Assembly (NCBI GenBank): GCA_030640385.1
Contig: DAOWJL010000031.1
Span: 1 to 6,573 of the forward strand
Source of the DNA: Dehalococcoidia bacterium
GTDB lineage: Bacteria > Chloroflexota > Dehalococcoidia > Dehalococcoidales > G020351185
Reading direction: 5' to 3'
Length of the DNA: 6,573 nucleotides
The position numbers were made by a program, and so were the translations under genes. This document shows positions 1 through 6,215 of the stretch, piece after piece (the first letter of the stretch is position 1; each line of letters opens with the position of its first letter). Under the pieces are notes generated by a model. That model saw only the letters and a list, made by a program, of their open reading frames with translations, did not search any database and was not told the origin of the DNA.

Positions 1-456
1 GAGGATATTATGCCACCTGGGGTACCGGAGTCCTTCAAGGTACTGGTAAAAGAGTTGCAGAGTCTTGGGCTGGCGGTCGAGGTGATTAATGAAGAAGAGA
101 AAACCATCCAGGCTGAGAGAATTGGCGAGCCATCTGAAATAGAGAATGGACCGGAGATAATAGAGGTAATGCCGACACTGGAAAAGAATTCGGGGGATGA
201 AGAGGTTAAAGAAGACCAAAAAATAGAGGATAAAGAGGCTAAAGAAGGCAAAGAAGTAGAAGATGAAAAGATTGAAGAAGCAAAAGAAGAAGAGATAAAA
301 GGCGAAGAGGTTGAAGTGATTGAGGAAGGCAAAGAAGTAGAAGTTAAGCCAGCAGGTGAGATACCTGAAGCTGAAGATAAAAATAAACCTGTTGACACAT
401 TAACCGATGCAAAAAATGATCTAGAAGAGGAAGGTGTAGAAAAAAATAGTGCTTGA
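1..456 (+). CDS. rpoB: RNA polymerase beta subunit, C-terminal fragment (5' end outside window)
   Basis: This is the last 151 codons of the beta subunit; the open frame runs back past base 1, so the ATG at 10 is an internal methionine and not a start. Residues 6-28 of the fragment (PPGVPESFKVLVKELQSLGL and onward) match the highly conserved RpoB C-terminus, which packs against beta' in the core enzyme. Conserved sequence normally ends soon after this point. Here about 120 more residues follow, low in complexity and dominated by E and K. In fragment residues 61-151 I count 37 D/E, 15 K and no R, so the tail is strongly acidic and probably disordered. The hexapeptide EGKEVE occurs twice in it. 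The gene ends with TGA at 454-456, inside the start of rpoC, so the two subunits are probably translationally coupled. Identity of the conserved part is very secure; the role of the tail is unknown. Confidence 0.97.
   Translation, partial: EDIMPPGVPESFKVLVKELQSLGLAVEVINEEEKTIQAERIGEPSEIENGPEIIEVMPTLEKNSGDEEVKEDQKIEDKEAKEGKEVEDEKIEEAKEEEIKGEEVEVIEEGKEVEVKPAGEIPEAEDKNKPVDTLTDAKNDLEEEGVEKNSA
244..343 (+). repeat. Two direct 19-bp copies within the rpoB tail
   Basis: GAAGGCAAAGAAGTAGAAG occurs exactly at 244-262 and again at 325-343, in the same reading frame, giving EGKEVE twice in the acidic RpoB tail. The distance between copies is 81 bases, a multiple of three. The surrounding purine-rich E/K codons are similar but diverged. 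This suggests the tail grew by in-frame duplication or slippage of purine-rich DNA. That origin is inferred; the repeat itself is read directly. Confidence 0.7.
425..436 (+). promoter_or_regulatory. Probable ribosome binding site for rpoC
   Basis: The purine-rich run AAGAGGAAGGTG lies inside the last rpoB codons and ends 12 bases before the GTG at 449. It offers two overlapping partial matches to the anti-Shine-Dalgarno sequence (GAGG and AAGGTG). Spacing is slightly long for the nearer one. It supports the GTG start, but as the region is purine-rich throughout, the match is only moderately specific. Confidence 0.5.
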
Positions 457-3400
457 AATCAATGATTTTGACGCCGTTCGTATTTCATTAGCTTCACCAG
501 AGCAGATTCTTAGCTGGTCTTATGGTGAGGTAACCAAGCCGGAGACAATAAACTACCGCACGCTGAAACCAGAAAGAGACGGCCTGTTCTGCGAGAGAAT
601 ATTCGGTCCGATAAAGGACTTTGAGTGCTCCTGCGGTAAATACAAAAGGATACGCTTTAAGGGAATAATATGCGATAAATGCGGCGTTGAGATAGCACGA
701 TCAAAGGTGCGGCGGGAGCGAATGGGGCATATCGAGCTGGCATGCCCGGTAAGCCATATATGGTTTTCGCGGGGGATACCCAGCCGTATCGGACTATTAC
801 TTGATATGTCAGCCCGGAGCCTGGAGAGGGTTATTTACTTTTCTCATTATATCGTTACCTCTGTTGATGAGGAGAGGAGTAACGATGCAGTTAGGCAATT
901 AGAGGAAAGCTACACCAGGCAAATAACTGAGCAAAAAGCTGCACTGGAAGAAAAAGTAGCCGCAATAGAGCAGGAACAGGCAACGGTAGAGGAAGTAAAT
1001 CAGTTAAGGCGCGATTTTGAAGAGACTAAAGAGAAGCTTGAAGATGAGCTACCGATAAAAATAGAACAGCTTAAGGAGTTGAGGCGGGGTGCTCTGTTAA
1101 CCGAAAACCAGTACCGTGAATTAAAGAGGGATTACGCTGATATATTTGAAGCCGGCATGGGGGCTGAAGCTATACTTGAGCTGCTCAAGGGAATAGACCT
1201 TGACGAATTGCGCATCCGCTTACTTCAGGAAACCCATTCGTCCTCAGGTCAACGCCGACGCAAGGCGTCAAAGCAGCTACAACTGGTAGAGGCATTTCGC
1301 CGTAGCAACAACAAACCGGAATGGATGATTATAACTTCTCTGCCGGTATTGCCCCCCGACCTCCGCCCCATGGTTCAGCTGGATGGAGGCCGCTTTGCCA
1401 CCAGTGATTTGAATGATCTTTATCGCCGGGTTATCAACCGCAATAACAGACTGCGCCACCTGATTGAAATAGGGGCGCCTGAAATTATAATACGAAATGA
1501 AAAGAGGATGCTTCAGGAGGCAGCCGATTCGCTGATTGATAATGGTCGTCGGGGGCGAGCTATTTCGGTAAGCGGTGACCATAAGGCTAAATCACTGTCG
1601 GATATGTTGCGTGGCAAGCAGGGGCGTTTCCGTCAGAACCTGCTGGGAAAAAGAGTTGATTATAGCGGTCGTTCGGTTATAGTTGTCGGCCCGGAATTAG
1701 AATTACATCAGTGTGGTTTACCCAGGCGGATGGCACTTGAATTATTTAAACCTTTCGTAATGCACAATCTTTTAATTGAAGGCATTGCCTCGAGTATCAA
1801 AAGCGCCCGCAGACTTGTCGAGAGAGCAAAGCCAGAGATATATGACATTCTTGAGGAAGTAGTAAAGGAGCGGCCGGTTTTACTTAACCGGGCACCAACA
1901 TTACACCGGCTTAGCATCCAGGCCTTTGAACCGGTGCTCATCGATGGCAGCGCCATACAGATACATCCTCTTGTATGTTCTGCTTTTAATGCCGATTTTG
2001 ATGGCGACCAGATGGCGGTCCATATCCCCCTGTCTAAGGCGTCAGTGAAGGAAGCCAGGGAAATGATGCTCAGCACACACAATATGCTCTTGCCAAGCTG
2101 CGGTGAACCTGTTGTAACACCAACCCTAGATATGGTATTCGGCTGTTATTATCTAACGAAGATCAGGCCTGACGTCGAGGTTATAAAAACGACCTTCGGG
2201 AGTATCGAAGAAGCCAAGTTAAGCCATGATATGGGCATTATTAAACTTGGGGATGAAATCGAAGTCAGGCTAAAAGATAAAAAAATTGTTAAAACCAGTA
2301 TTGGTCGTATAATCTTCAATGAGGTTCTACCTGAAGAGATAGGATTCATTAATAAGACGATTGATAAATCGAGTCTAAAGCAAATAGTAACAGATTGCTA
2401 TAAACTACTCGGTGATACTGAAAGAATGGCAGCGGTGCTGGATGGCTTAAAACGGCTTGGCTTTAAGTATGCTACAAAGTCAGGCATATCAATAGCTATG
2501 AGCGATATAAAAGTGCCGGCCAAAAAACCAAAGATACTCGAAGAAACCAATGAGAGAACGGCTATAATTGAAAGCCAGTATCTACGCGGTTTGATTACAG
2601 AGGACGAAAGGTATAACAGCAGAATTGCAGTATGGATGGAAACAACCGATAAGCTTACAAGCGCTATTAATGAATCGATGGATAAACACGGCAGTATCTA
2701 TATGATGGCGACATCAGGAGCAAAAGGTAATATATCACAAATAAGACAGATGGTTGGTATGCGTGGTCTTATGACGAACCCGTCCGGTAAAATCATAGAT
2801 TTTCCCATTATATCAAGCCTGCGCGAAGGGCTTAGCGTCATGGAGTACTTTATTTCCACGCATGGTGCTCGCAAGGGTCTTGCAGACACCGCATTGAGGA
2901 CATCAGGCAGTGGTTACCTGACCCGGCGTCTTGTAGATGTAACCCAGGATGTAATTGTTCGTGAAGAGGATTGCGGCACTATGGAAGGAACGTGGATTTA
3001 CGATGAAATCCGGGAAAAGGGATTGATGCCCCCATTTAGTGACAGGATAAAAGGCCGGATGGCGGCAAGTGAAATAGTAAATCCTGAGAATGAAAAAACC
3101 ATAGTCGAGCGCAACGAAGAAATTGATGAGCAAAAAACGGCTGAAATTATTGCCGCCGGTATTATAAGGGTTCATATAAGGTCACCACTCAGCTGCCAAT
3201 CAGCACAGGGTATATGCCAGATGTGTTATGGCAGAGACCTCGGCCGCTGGCATTTGGTTGATCTTAATACGGCAGTTGGTATTATTGCAGCTCAGAGTAT
3301 CGGTGAACCGGGCACGCAGCTTACGCTGCGGACATTCCACACTGGTGGTGTGGTTGGGCTTGATATTACAAGCGGTCTACCCAGAGTTGAGGAGCTCTTT

Positions 3401-4450
3401 GAAGCTAGACCACCAAAGACTCAGGCGACAATATCGGAAATAGATGGTGTAGCCGATGTAATAGATAGCGAGCAGGGAAGATTTATAAAGGTTACCAGCC
3501 AGGATATCTTTCATGATGAATACCAGTTGCCGGCCGGCTGGCAGTTGAATGTAAAAGATGGCCAGACGGTGGATATAGGCACTATGCTGGCAAAACCCCC
3601 GGCTGAGAGTGAGGAACCTGTTTCTACAGACATAACCGATTATATCGTAGCTCATGTAGCCGGAGAAGTTATCATTGAGGACAGTAAGATATTAATCAGG
3701 TATGAAGAGACGGAGGAACGGGAGTACAGTGTGGCGGCGGCTTCACATATCCGTGTACAATCAGGAGATTTAATAAAGGCTGGCCAGCAGCTTACCGACG
3801 GCTCAGTAAATCCACAGGATATTCTGGTTGTGCTGGGCAAAAATGCCGTCCATAGGTATATAGTGGAAGAGGTACAGAAGGTCTACTGCTCTCAAGGAGT
3901 GCATATAAACGATAAACATATTGAGGTTATTGTCAGGCAAATGCTATCCAAGGTTCGCATAGATTCGCCGGGCGATACCGATCTGGTACCCAGAGAATTA
4001 GTAGACAGGTTCCGCTATGAAGAGATTAACGCCAAAGTACTGGCAGAGGGCGGTGAACCGGCTACGGCCCATGCTGTTCTTATGGGTATAACAAGAGCCA
4101 GCCTGAGCACAGAGAGCTGGCTTGCAGCCGCCTCATTCCAGGAGACAAACAGGGTGTTGACTGAGGCTGCAATACAGGGCAAGGTGGATAGGCTAAGCGG
4201 GCTAAAGGAAAATGTAATAATAGGTAAATTGATACCGGCACGTTGCCGTGCCTGTAAAGAAGCAACCGAGGAAGCAGCCAGGCAATTGGAAATGGATAAA
4301 GAAGCAGCGGAAATGGAGTTAAGCATGGAATTGCTACTGCAACCTATTGAAGAACAAACGGAAAGTAAAGAAGTAGAGAAAAAAACAGAAAGCAAAAAGG
4401 TAAAAGAACAAACGGAAAGTAAAAAAGTAAAGGAACAAACGGAAGATTAG
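449..4450 (+). CDS. rpoC: DNA-directed RNA polymerase subunit beta'
   Basis: This is a complete 1333-residue beta' subunit, the catalytic half of the RNA polymerase core. The GTG start gives MLEINDFDAVRISLASPEQI, the expected RpoC N-terminus. In order: zinc site 1 (C60, C62, C75, C78); a charged coiled-coil insert at about 142-212; clamp region at about 290-370; switch-2 segment starting GKQGRFRQNLLG at 389; the active-site motif NADFDGD at 514-520, whose D516, D518 and D520 hold catalytic magnesium; bridge helix at about 797-832; zinc site 2 (C842, C916, C923, C926) with the same spacing as in E. coli; and trigger loop at about 952-967 with R961 and H964. The trigger loop lacks the large E. 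coli-type insert. Compared with E. coli there are about 66 net extra residues between zinc site 1 and the active site. Near the C-terminus the usual IPAGTG reads IPARCRAC, followed by a helical charged stretch and a 9-residue repeat tail (1301-1333). It overlaps rpoB by 8 bases. All key residues are present and no frameshift is seen. Confidence 0.99.
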   Translation: MLEINDFDAVRISLASPEQILSWSYGEVTKPETINYRTLKPERDGLFCERIFGPIKDFECSCGKYKRIRFKGIICDKCGVEIARSKVRRERMGHIELACPVSHIWFSRGIPSRIGLLLDMSARSLERVIYFSHYIVTSVDEERSNDAVRQLEESYTRQITEQKAALEEKVAAIEQEQATVEEVNQLRRDFEETKEKLEDELPIKIEQLKELRRGALLTENQYRELKRDYADIFEAGMGAEAILELLKGIDLDELRIRLLQETHSSSGQRRRKASKQLQLVEAFRRSNNKPEWMIITSLPVLPPDLRPMVQLDGGRFATSDLNDLYRRVINRNNRLRHLIEIGAPEIIIRNEKRMLQEAADSLIDNGRRGRAISVSGDHKAKSLSDMLRGKQGRFRQNLLGKRVDYSGRSVIVVGPELELHQCGLPRRMALELFKPFVMHNLLIEGIASSIKSARRLVERAKPEIYDILEEVVKERPVLLNRAPTLHRLSIQAFEPVLIDGSAIQIHPLVCSAFNADFDGDQMAVHIPLSKASVKEAREMMLSTHNMLLPSCGEPVVTPTLDMVFGCYYLTKIRPDVEVIKTTFGSIEEAKLSHDMGIIKLGDEIEVRLKDKKIVKTSIGRIIFNEVLPEEIGFINKTIDKSSLKQIVTDCYKLLGDTERMAAVLDGLKRLGFKYATKSGISIAMSDIKVPAKKPKILEETNERTAIIESQYLRGLITEDERYNSRIAVWMETTDKLTSAINESMDKHGSIYMMATSGAKGNISQIRQMVGMRGLMTNPSGKIIDFPIISSLREGLSVMEYFISTHGARKGLADTALRTSGSGYLTRRLVDVTQDVIVREEDCGTMEGTWIYDEIREKGLMPPFSDRIKGRMAASEIVNPENEKTIVERNEEIDEQKTAEIIAAGIIRVHIRSPLSCQSAQGICQMCYGRDLGRWHLVDLNTAVGIIAAQSIGEPGTQLTLRTFHTGGVVGLDITSGLPRVEELFEARPPKTQATISEIDGVADVIDSEQGRFIKVTSQDIFHDEYQLPAGWQLNVKDGQTVDIGTMLAKPPAESEEPVSTDITDYIVAHVAGEVIIEDSKILIRYEETEEREYSVAAASHIRVQSGDLIKAGQQLTDGSVNPQDILVVLGKNAVHRYIVEEVQKVYCSQGVHINDKHIEVIVRQMLSKVRIDSPGDTDLVPRELVDRFRYEEINAKVLAEGGEPATAHAVLMGITRASLSTESWLAAASFQETNRVLTEAAIQGKVDRLSGLKENVIIGKLIPARCRACKEATEEAARQLEMDKEAAEMELSMELLLQPIEEQTESKEVEKKTESKKVKEQTESKKVKEQTED
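4349..4447 (+). repeat. 27-bp tandem repeat encoding the RpoC C-terminal tail
   Basis: Three full 27-bp units (4349-4375, 4376-4402, 4403-4429) and a partial fourth (4430-4447) stand head to tail just before the rpoC stop. They encode EEQTESKEV, EKKTESKKV, KEQTESKKV and KEQTED. Units 1 and 3 are closest in DNA; unit 2 differs at several bases, for example ACA/AGC for ACG/AGT. Unit length is a multiple of three, so copy-number change would keep the frame. The tail has 11 acidic and 9 lysine residues and is probably disordered. Confidence 0.85.
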
Positions 4451-4472
4451 TTCCTGAAATATAATTGAGCAA

Positions 4473-4517
4473 GTAAATTAGAGCTACCTCGTTTCTATCG
4501 GGGTGGCTCTAATTTAT
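4473..4517 (+). terminator. Probable intrinsic terminator after rpoC
   Basis: A near-perfect hairpin begins 22 bases after the rpoC stop. The left arm 4474-4491 pairs with 4499-4516 over 18 base pairs, including two G-U wobbles, around the 7-base loop TTTCTAT; G4473-T4517 can add another wobble. The inner part is GC-rich (GAGCTACC against GGTGGCTC) and the outer part is A/T, with TAATTTATA on the 3' side in place of a clean T-run. It fits an intrinsic terminator ending the rpoBC transcript. The weak T-tract leaves room for partial readthrough into ruvB or a role as an RNA-stabilising 3' end. Confidence 0.72.
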
Positions 4518-4523
4518 ACGAAT

Positions 4524-4550
4524 TTAACACAAATAAAGTTATGGTATAAT
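4524..4550 (+). promoter_or_regulatory. Probable sigma-70-type promoter for ruvB-queH-rimI
   Basis: A perfect -10 hexamer TATAAT lies at 4545-4550, preceded by TGG at 4542-4544, which makes an extended -10 (TGnTATAAT). A -35-like TTAACA at 4524-4529 matches TTGACA at five of six positions, with a 15-base spacer, slightly short but tolerable with an extended -10. Transcription would begin near 4557, after the rpoC terminator hairpin, leaving a leader of roughly 40-57 bases before ruvB depending on the start used. The region is AT-rich, so chance matches are possible, but position and order fit well. Confidence 0.65.
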
Positions 4551-4598
4551 GGCTGAGGATGTGTTTATAAAAAAGATTGTATTTACATAATATCTATA

Positions 4599-5636
4599 TT
4601 GAGGTGGATTAAAATAGACCGCATTATATCAGGTAAGCCCGGTACAGAAGATATACCGCTTGATACAAACCTCAGGCCACGGGCACTGGATGAATTTATC
4701 GGGCAAAATAGAATTAAGGAAAATCTGAGCATCGCTATTGCTGCCGCAAAAGGCAGAGGGGATGCACTTGACCACATATTACTATATGGGCCACCGGGTT
4801 TGGGCAAGACAACCCTGGCAAACATAATAGCCAATGAGATGGGTGTTAACATAAAGATTACATCCGGTCCGGCAATAGAACGTACCGGGGAGCTGGCAGC
4901 CATATTGACAAATCTGCAAAGCCAGGACATTCTATTTATCGATGAGATCCACCGACTTAATCGGGCAGTAGAGGAAGTGCTCTATCCGGCGATGGAAGAT
5001 AGGGCACTGGATATCATAATAGGCAAGGGGCCCGGTGCCCGCAGCCTGAGGCTTAACCTACCTGCTTTTACCCTCATCGGTGCTACCACTAGGTTTGCAC
5101 AGCTAAGCCCACCTTTAAGGGACCGCTTCGGTGCCGTCTACCGCCTTGATTTCTACGAGCAAGCTTCAATAGAGGCAATTCTAAAACGTTCCGCACGCAT
5201 ACTGGGCGTAGAAGCTGAAGGCGAAGGGTTGATTGAGATTGCCTGCCGCGCCCGGGGTACACCGCGCGTATCAAATCGGTTGCTCAAGCGGGTAAGAGAC
5301 TATGCCCAGGTAATGTCTGACGGAAGAATAAAAAGAAAAGAAGCAGTCGAGGCGTTGACGAGGCTTGAGATTGATACAATAGGGCTGGATGAGATAGACC
5401 ATAAAGTAATGCTTACAATAATAAAGAAGTTCAATGGTGGCCCTGTTGGCCTGGATACCATCGCCGCATCAATAAGCGAAGAGGCAGATACAATAATGGA
5501 TGTCTATGAACCATACCTTTTGCAACTGGGTTTTATAGAGCGTACTCCCAGAGGGCGCCTGGCTACAAAACTGGCGTATCAGCACCTCGGTGTTCCCTAT
5601 GATAAAGAAAAACCCCCGCAGCCAACCCTTTTATAG
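4599..5636 (+). CDS. ruvB: Holliday junction branch migration ATPase RuvB
   Basis: RuvB is the hexameric AAA+ motor that, with RuvA, drives branch migration of Holliday junctions during recombinational repair in the cytoplasm. The frame gives 345 residues from TTG 4599, a normal family length. Visible motifs: Walker A GPPGLGKTTL (64-73), Walker B DEIH (115-118), the RuvA-contacting beta-hairpin region (about 132-153), sensor 1 GATTR (161-165), arginine finger R174 in LRDRFG, sensor 2 GTPR with R223, and a C-terminal winged-helix DNA-binding domain (about 260-335, including GGPVGLDTIA). All catalytic residues are intact. The start is uncertain: TTG 4599 is the only ATG/GTG/TTG between the upstream stop (4554-4556) and the conserved domain, but it has no Shine-Dalgarno site, while GAGGTG at 4601 points to ATA 4614, giving 340 residues. 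It follows a terminator and promoter and lies 12 bases before queH. ruvA and ruvC are not in the window. Confidence 0.97.
   Translation: MRWIKIDRIISGKPGTEDIPLDTNLRPRALDEFIGQNRIKENLSIAIAAAKGRGDALDHILLYGPPGLGKTTLANIIANEMGVNIKITSGPAIERTGELAAILTNLQSQDILFIDEIHRLNRAVEEVLYPAMEDRALDIIIGKGPGARSLRLNLPAFTLIGATTRFAQLSPPLRDRFGAVYRLDFYEQASIEAILKRSARILGVEAEGEGLIEIACRARGTPRVSNRLLKRVRDYAQVMSDGRIKRKEAVEALTRLEIDTIGLDEIDHKVMLTIIKKFNGGPVGLDTIAASISEEADTIMDVYEPYLLQLGFIERTPRGRLATKLAYQHLGVPYDKEKPPQPTLL
4601..4606 (+). promoter_or_regulatory. Shine-Dalgarno site that conflicts with the TTG start of ruvB
   Basis: GAGGTG at 4601-4606 is the best Shine-Dalgarno match near ruvB. It lies just inside the frame opened by the TTG at 4599, so it cannot serve that codon. 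It is 7 bases upstream of an in-frame ATA at 4614, which is also where the conserved RuvB N-terminus (xDRIIS) would begin. No Shine-Dalgarno-like sequence precedes the TTG (4585-4598 is A/T-rich). Confidence 0.65.
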
Positions 5637-5648
5637 TACGGCATCGGT

Positions 5649-6194
5649 ATGAAGGATAATTCTGTTCTAATTCATTGCTGCTGTGCTCATTGTACTGCCT
5701 ATACCGTTGATTACTGGAGACGTCAGGGCTATGAAATAACTGCCTTCTGGTATAATCCCAATATCCACCCTTTTACGGAGCACCAGCATCGTCTTGAAGC
5801 AATGCGGTCTTTAGCCAAAGAATTTAAATTTCCACTTATTATAAATGAAAGATATGACATGATAGAATACTTCAACAGGGTAGTTGGGCATGAAGACCGG
5901 CGCTGCCGTTATTGTTTTCAGATACGTCTGGAAAAGACGGCAGAAACCGCCCTTAAGAATGGTTTCAGTAGCTTTGCTTCCAGTTTGCTCATCAGCCCCC
6001 ACCAGAAACATGACATGTTACTGGAAATTGGTAACACTATAGCTGAAAAGAAGGGTATAGATTTCCTTAATGCCGACCTCAGAAAACATTACTCGGATAG
6101 CCGCCGCATGACAAAGCCCTTAGGATTATATCGGCAGCAGTACTGCGGCTGCATTTACAGCGAATGGGAGCGTTTTGCCGGTGAAAAACAATAA
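5649..6194 (+). CDS. queH: Epoxyqueuosine reductase QueH (DUF208 family)
   Basis: QueH carries out the last step of queuosine synthesis, reducing epoxyqueuosine to queuosine at the wobble position of tRNAs with GUN anticodons; it is a non-homologous replacement for the cobalamin-dependent QueG. The 181-residue protein shows the family Cys pattern: CCxxC at C11, C12, C15; CRYC at C86 and C89; and CGC at C166 and C168. These are the expected iron-sulfur/metal ligands. Other family signatures are YNPNIHP (35-41), LLISPHQKHD (113-122) and GLYRQQYCGCIYSEWER (159-175). Departures from the usual pattern are an extra cysteine at C10 and DLRKH (142-146) where members usually have DFRPG. The ATG at 5649 places the Cys motif at the normal distance. 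No clear Shine-Dalgarno site is visible in the 12-base gap after ruvB, so translation is probably coupled to ruvB. Other queuosine genes are not in the window. Confidence 0.95.
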   Translation: MKDNSVLIHCCCAHCTAYTVDYWRRQGYEITAFWYNPNIHPFTEHQHRLEAMRSLAKEFKFPLIINERYDMIEYFNRVVGHEDRRCRYCFQIRLEKTAETALKNGFSSFASSLLISPHQKHDMLLEIGNTIAEKKGIDFLNADLRKHYSDSRRMTKPLGLYRQQYCGCIYSEWERFAGEKQ

Positions 6195-6204
6195 GACCAT
6201 TGTT

Positions 6205-6210
6205 CAGGAA
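6205..6210 (+). promoter_or_regulatory. Ribosome binding site for the rimI-like gene
   Basis: CAGGAA at 6205-6210 contains AGGA and ends 5 bases before the ATG at 6216. It lies in the 21-base gap after queH and fixes the start of the truncated acetyltransferase gene at the window edge. Confidence 0.6.
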
Positions 6211-6215
6211 TAAAA

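Noticed and set aside
1708..2082. A 124-codon minus-strand ORF opposite the rpoC active-site region.
   Set aside because: It lies wholly within the most conserved part of rpoC and encodes nothing recognisable.
3228..3443. A plus-strand 71-codon ORF in another frame of rpoC, considered as a sign of a frameshift.
   Set aside because: The rpoC frame is intact through the trigger loop here with all conserved residues, so this is a shadow frame.
4015..4395. A 126-codon minus-strand ORF opposite the rpoC 3' end.
   Set aside because: It is the mirror of conserved RpoC codons and the E/K repeat tail; its Ser/Leu-rich product is what antisense of such DNA gives.
4349..4447. The 27-bp array as a CRISPR-like or regulatory repeat.
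   Set aside because: Units are contiguous without spacers, are in frame with rpoC and lack dyad symmetry, so they are a coding repeat.
4549..4590. A 13-codon ORF (MAEDVFIKKIVFT) just upstream of ruvB that could be a leader peptide.
   Set aside because: Its ATG overlaps the predicted -10 box and lies upstream of the predicted transcription start, and there is no Shine-Dalgarno site. Nothing in its codons suggests attenuation.
4583..4930. A minus-strand ORF running from the ruvB Walker region into the leader.
   Set aside because: It is antisense to conserved ruvB codons and would read through the ruvB promoter-proximal leader; no recognisable protein.
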